A DNA stretch of 64,000 nucleotides from Synchiropus splendidus. Its lineage: Eukaryota; Chordata; Actinopteri; Syngnathiformes; Callionymidae. Where the stretch lies: assembly GCF_027744825.2 (NCBI RefSeq), contig NC_071348.1, forward strand, positions 14,045,563-14,109,562, in the 5' to 3' direction. The position numbers and the translations under genes were made by a program. Each line of letters opens with the position of its first letter. Within the stretch, counting starts at the first letter, position 1. A model generated the notes under the pieces. The model had not been told where the DNA came from. It did not search any database and was given only the letters and a program-made list of their open reading frames with translations. Below, piece by piece: positions 60,421 to 64,000 of this stretch.

Positions 60421-60797
60421 GTTTCCTCACGTCTGACGTCATTCGAATATGCTTTCGTGACGTCCAATAGGAAGTGAAAACACAACATCGGCGACAGCTC
60501 GCGCTGTGTTCGCCTGGAACGCCATCTTAAACAGAAAGGGGGTTTAAACCGGGACAGCACGGGGAAGGGAGCCAAAGGACACCCCCTTTTGCATTCTCCC
60601 ATTTCACTCGACTCTTGGATATCTGTGGACTATGACAGACTAGAGCGTTGTGTTCACATAGCGCTGAACAGCGGGGCTCAGAAGTGGATTCGGAAGGGAA
60701 CTCGTTAGCTTGTAGCTAGCTAACAAGGGGGAGGGGCGGGGGGTTGAAAGTGCTTCTCCCCCCCCCAAGTAGTTTGTTTATGTTGTTTCTTTCGGAT
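60421..60797 (+). promoter_or_regulatory. arnt: CpG-rich arnt promoter and 5' UTR
   Basis: Contains a full CRE TGACGTCA (60434-60441), a CCAAT box (60464-60468), an ETS-like GGAAGTG (60470-60476), a YY1-like GCCATCTT (60521-60528) and a GC box GGGGCGGGG (60733-60741). This is the usual set for a TATA-less housekeeping promoter. The transcription start is probably between 60480 and 60600. I infer activity from motifs only. Confidence 0.6.
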
Positions 60798-60816
60798 ATG
60801 TCCTCGTCCAGCCAAG
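60798..60816 (+). CDS. arnt: arnt coding exon 1
   Basis: Encodes MSSSSQ plus one base. The donor is gtaaag. The start could instead be 60780, which adds MLFLSD. Confidence 0.75.
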
Positions 60817-63800
60817 GTAAAGTGTTTTAACTTGTCTACTGTTTTGTCTCTGCACCGAGACTAGTGCAGCGTAGCCTAGATGCGGGGGGGTTGCACGCGT
60901 AGACGAGGTGGATACTTTCCTAAACATAGCGTGACAACAGCGGCTAATTTAGCTCAGCAGCTAATGCCTCAGTGAGGCTAGCGGGTTGCATAAGTTATAG
61001 CCCGCTAGCACGACACTCAACTGCTTCGATATACGCACATCCTGTCAATCGATGTTCTCTGCTAGTAGAATACATATTGTTGTCGTGCATTGTTGACAAC
61101 AACGCAGTGATTAGCTTAACAAAAATCCGATGACTAGGTCGACGGATCATCGAATGTGGCGTGTTGATCTAATTTAATTTGGTGCGTTACCCTTTGACCA
61201 ATATTAAAGTAAAAGTTATTGTATTTTAGCTTTGGGTGTGACGCGATTGGACTTCATTTTATTCGTTGTCATGTCCCCTCTGTTATTAATAGACCCACCA
61301 GATCCTAATCTGGGTATGGGAGCAACTGGTACCCAAGCAAGTGGCGTGGCTGTTGTACCAAAGGGGACCAACAAAAGACGAGCTGCGTAAGTGTGAAGGG
61401 AACTTCAAGAAGCAACATTTCTCTTAATGGACTTGTCACTCAACTCATCTAATTTCAAATTCTAGCCCGGACTTTGATGATGATGAAGGAAACAAGTTGT
61501 TCAGGTATGTTTGACCTTTTCAATGTGTATACTAGATGCTGAACTAAATCCGGTGATTCTGTCCCTCAACTTTTTCAATTCTGTCTTTCGATAGATGTGA
61601 TGATGAAAGTGGAGGTTCGAATAATGACAAAGAGCGATTTGCCAGGTACGATGATGATTTCATGGGAAATAATATACTCTTCAAAAAATAAACTCTTCAA
61701 GCCTCCGCATTCCAATTCAAAATATGGCCTAGATCAGGGCTCACCAACCTTCTTGAAATGGCGAGCAACTACAGTGGTACCTCGGTTTTCGAACGTCCTG
61801 GACTTCGAACAGAAATTTAGATTTTTTTGCTTCTGATTTCGAACGAAAATCCAGAACTCGAACGCCCCCGAAAAAAGCCGGAAAAGACATAATGCGCGCG
61901 GACCAATCACCTGACCTTGGACGCGCTTTGTTATTGTGTATAACGCAGCCTCTGTGTGCAGACGTGACCCATTCGCTACATTTACTGACTGTTTTTTCTT
62001 CATATTGAGGTGTAAAACCTTTCCTGTCTCCGCACTGGACCGTGGTAGAGTGTCACAGGGGAGGTGCTCGCTCTTGACACCCCCGAGGCTGGAGCATGCA
62101 CTCCAGGACTTGATGTCCTGTTGTTGGCTGGAGCTTGGACAGGGATGAGGCGAGTCTGGGACAGAGCGTTACTTGGTTTATGACTTTGTCACAGCCAAAC
62201 TGCACAGAAGCACACATTCAGAGCTGGACACGCACCGGGCACCTCTTCACTTCTGGAGAGACGTCACTCACTGGGCAACCCCTCCCACATGCAGCAGACA
62301 CTCTACATTCACGCCTACAAAAGCCGGTTTTAAGGCTTGGAACGCATTATTTCTTTTTCCATTCATTGTAATGGGAAAAATCGATTCAGATTTCGAACAA
62401 AACGCTTCTCGAACGGCCGTCTGGAACGGGTTGTGGTCGAGAACTGAGGTACCACTGTATTTGATAATGACCCAAATGTCTACCTTCAGTTCCAAACACA
62501 CTTTGAGAAAAGCTGGCTTTTATGGTGTGGCTTTGATAATGCATCATTGGCGTCCAAGAAATAATTCTCTTAAAACACAGATTAGATTATGTTCGTGATT
62601 GTCACAATTATTAACAAAATAGGGAGAAAAACTACATGTCAAGGATGTTGCATCTAATTTACTGTTTAAATAAATGCTTAGAATAGGCGCACAAGCTACT
62701 CTTTTGGTCTCTGTGGGTTCACTCGTGCTCACAGACACTTGTGTTGTTGACCCCTGTACTAGCTTTTTCCCCCCTATTTTAAATCAGTGTTTAGGGTTTT
62801 GTTTTAGTGGGATGGCTTTATTTCCAGGTTTTTGGAAGAAGATCAGACTTTTGCCGATAAGGAAAAACTAGCAAGGTATGGCCTGTACCGATGTGCAAGG
62901 CTTCCACTTCTGCTTTTAACTGCATCAATATTTTGTGCACTGATCGGATACTATCCTGCCTGGCTGGGACCCCAACACATTGTGAATTTGACAGAACCCA
63001 AATACTGGTGTACTTAGCCACACCCTGCATCTGTTTTGGCATTAGTCTCAATGTCATGTTTCTATATCAAAGGTTGCTTCTCTGAATTCTCCACCCAGGT
63101 ATATGTCACTAACGTCTGCACTGTTCGAAATATAAGTATCACTTTGGTTGACCTGTCTTCTTATCTTCTTGTTATTGCTGCTCTTGGTTTTTTCTATAGC
63201 CTTTCTCTTCCTTTTTCATTGATCATGATCTCCTGCTTCCATTATTATCCATATTTTCATCATATTTTCAACTGTTCTTGAAGAAATGGCATTCTGGAAA
63301 ATAAAATCTAATCTCTAAACTATATTCTATTTTGTCCCCCTGTCCACCTGCTTCCCCTGCTTGGATTATCCCCATCCTCCTTTTTGGCTCCACTTCCCTC
63401 TTTACTGTCATCAGGGAGAACCACAGTGAGATAGAGAGACGGCGGAGAAACAAAATGACTGCATACATTACAGAACTATCAGATATGGTGCCTACTTGTA
63501 GTGCACTGGCACGAAAACCAGACAAACTAACCATTCTGCGAATGGCTGTTTCGCATATGAAGTCTCTGAGAGGAAGTGGAATCCCGACTGTTGATGGCTC
63601 ATACAAACCCTCCTTCCTAACAGATCAGGTATGAATAAAAATTTGATTTTCCTGTTTTTGGATTTTCCTCTTTCCTTTTCCAAATCAAAGGCACAAGTGT
63701 TATTAAAGTATTGATTTCCTCCTATAATGATGTGCAGAACACATTTATGTTCAGACGACCCTTTTCTGGGTGAAATTATCATTTTCAGAAAGGCAGTTTG

Positions 63801-64000
63801 TAAAATTATTATGGATGCCGAGTTGTCATTATAGACCTTACACAGTATTTAAATTGCCTTTTTACCCATGACTGTAGGAGCTGAAACATCTCATCCTGGA
63901 AGCGGCTGATGGCTTCCTGTTTGTCGTGTCTTGTGAGACCGGTCGCATCGTTTATGTCTCAGACTCTCTGATTCCTGTGCTGAACCAGTCTCAGTCCGAT
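60798..64000 (+). CDS. arnt: Aryl hydrocarbon receptor nuclear translocator, 5' part (7 exons; continues past window)
   Basis: This is a nuclear bHLH-PAS factor that pairs with AHR, HIF-alpha and SIM proteins. Exons 60798-60816, 61293-61386, 61466-61504, 61595-61645, 62828-62875, 63415-63628 and 63878-64000 join to 196 codons in frame. The N-terminus is [14 protein letters not shown]. An NLS-like [18 protein letters not shown] matches the ARNT nuclear signal. The bHLH (aa 85-138) has the DNA-contact set His87, Glu91 and Arg95 in [24 protein letters not shown] opens [30 protein letters not shown] and [11 protein letters not shown], plus the extra acidic exons, point to ARNT1 rather than ARNT2. 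An in-frame upstream ATG at 60780 has a poor context (T at -3); 60798 has G at -3 and is preferred. Confidence 0.93.
61293..61386 (+). CDS. arnt: arnt coding exon 2
   Basis: Encodes [20 protein letters not shown] and [10 protein letters not shown]. The acceptor is attaatag and the donor gtaagt. Confidence 0.88.
61466..61504 (+). CDS. arnt: arnt coding exon 3 (39 bp)
   Basis: Encodes [12 protein letters not shown]. Both junctions are phase 2, so skipping keeps the frame. The acceptor is ttctag and the donor gtatgt. Confidence 0.9.
61595..61645 (+). CDS. arnt: arnt coding exon 4 (51 bp)
   Basis: Encodes [17 protein letters not shown], which matches the ARNT acidic segment. Phase 2-2. The acceptor is cgatag and the donor gtacga. 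Confidence 0.92.
61735..62756. mobile_element. hAT-like non-autonomous element (outer), interrupted
   Basis: The ends CAGGGCTCACCAAC and GTTGTTGACCCCTG are inverted copies (12 of 14). They are flanked by 8-bp segments gcctagat and tactagct that share the CTAG core typical of hAT target duplications but have diverged. Net length without the inner element is about 334 bp. No transposase is encoded. Confidence 0.65.
61772..62457. mobile_element. Tc1/mariner-type (pogo-like) non-autonomous element (inner)
   Basis: The left end is CAGTGGTACCTCGGTTTTCG. The reverse complement of the right end is CAGTGGTACCTCAGTTCTCG, identical at 18 of 20 positions. TA dinucleotides flank both sides (61770-61771 and 62458-62459), as expected for this superfamily. 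TTCGAAC-like motifs recur near both ends. No transposase frame is present. Confidence 0.8.
62828..62875 (+). CDS. arnt: arnt coding exon 5 (48 bp), likely cassette exon
   Basis: Encodes [16 protein letters not shown], aligned with the alternatively spliced ADKERLAR exon of mammalian ARNT. Phase 2-2, so both forms are in frame. The acceptor is tttccag and the donor gtatgg. Confidence 0.88.
62876..63414 (+). other. arnt: arnt intron 5
   Basis: A 539-bp GT-AG intron with a pyrimidine-rich 3' part; nothing else recognised. Confidence 0.9.
63415..63628 (+). CDS. arnt: arnt coding exon 6: bHLH domain
   Basis: Encodes [20 protein letters not shown] through [20 protein letters not shown] and ends [11 protein letters not shown]. 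The acceptor is catcag and the donor gtatga; the exon ends in phase 0. Confidence 0.97.
63878..64000 (+). CDS. arnt: arnt coding exon 7: start of PAS-A (cut by window end)
   Basis: Encodes [20 protein letters not shown] and continues to VLNQSQSD at the last base. The acceptor is actgtag. The exon is truncated by the window, not by a mutation. Confidence 0.95.

Larger units (their letters stand above)
61646..62827 (+). other. arnt: arnt intron 4 with nested transposons
   Basis: A 1.18-kb GT-AG intron, of which 1,022 bp is transposon sequence (61735-62756). Only about 90 bp on the 5' side and 71 bp on the 3' side are original intron. Confidence 0.9.

Noticed and set aside
60780..60797. Upstream ATG of arnt (adds MLFLSD)
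   Set aside because: It has a weak initiation context with T at -3. The second ATG has a purine at -3 and gives an MSSS start like other fish ARNT proteins. It is not excluded.
61790..62415. TTCGAAC motifs as tRNA B-boxes
   Set aside because: They recur several times near both ends of the mariner-like element as subterminal repeats. No A-box or cloverleaf accompanies them.
61936..62598. Open frames of 70-141 aa in arnt intron 4
   Set aside because: They lie inside or across the nested transposon insertion and show no transposase or other recognised motif.

Overview
This window is vertebrate nuclear DNA, almost certainly from a ray-finned (teleost) fish. Genes are split into many short exons with GT-AG introns, promoters are CpG-rich, CA/TA microsatellites are abundant, and there are relics of fish-type transposons. 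The encoded proteins are close to mammalian orthologues but sit in a compact arrangement. Exons were found by reading frames across splice sites, and every joined frame closes without a stop. There is no prokaryotic, viral, CRISPR or toxin content.

Four genes lie in tandem on the + strand. (1) 5299-17114: the 3' thirteen exons of adamtsl4, a secreted ADAMTS-like matrix glycoprotein (cysteine-rich module, spacer, six thrombospondin type-1 repeats, PLAC); the 5' end is not in view. (2) 21998-40577: complete coding sequence of celf3, a neuronal three-RRM RNA-binding and splicing protein (12 coding exons, 459 aa), with a 5' UTR exon ending at 21266 and a long 3' UTR. (3) 51034-56454: complete coding sequence of cers2, very-long-chain ceramide synthase (10 coding exons, 382 aa), with a probable 5' UTR exon ending at 44569. 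(4) 60798-64000: the first seven exons of arnt, the bHLH-PAS partner of AHR and HIF-alpha, cut by the window end at the start of PAS-A.

The genes are unrelated in biochemistry; what links them is synteny. All four orthologues lie on human 1q21, and cers2 followed by arnt keeps its human order and orientation. The fish segment looks like a thinned copy of that region.

The most notable non-coding signals are at celf3. A 17-bp match to the REST/NRSF (RE1) consensus lies just upstream of its 5' UTR exon. About eleven RFX X-box-like imperfect palindromes are scattered through its introns and 3' UTR. A near-perfect 46-nt hairpin lies about 90 nt before its first coding exon, and one intron appears to use a GC-AG splice pair. 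In arnt, a hAT-like miniature element interrupted by a Tc1/mariner-like element lies just upstream of a small in-frame cassette exon. I found no evidence of a wholly new biological system; these regulatory and structural observations are the best leads.
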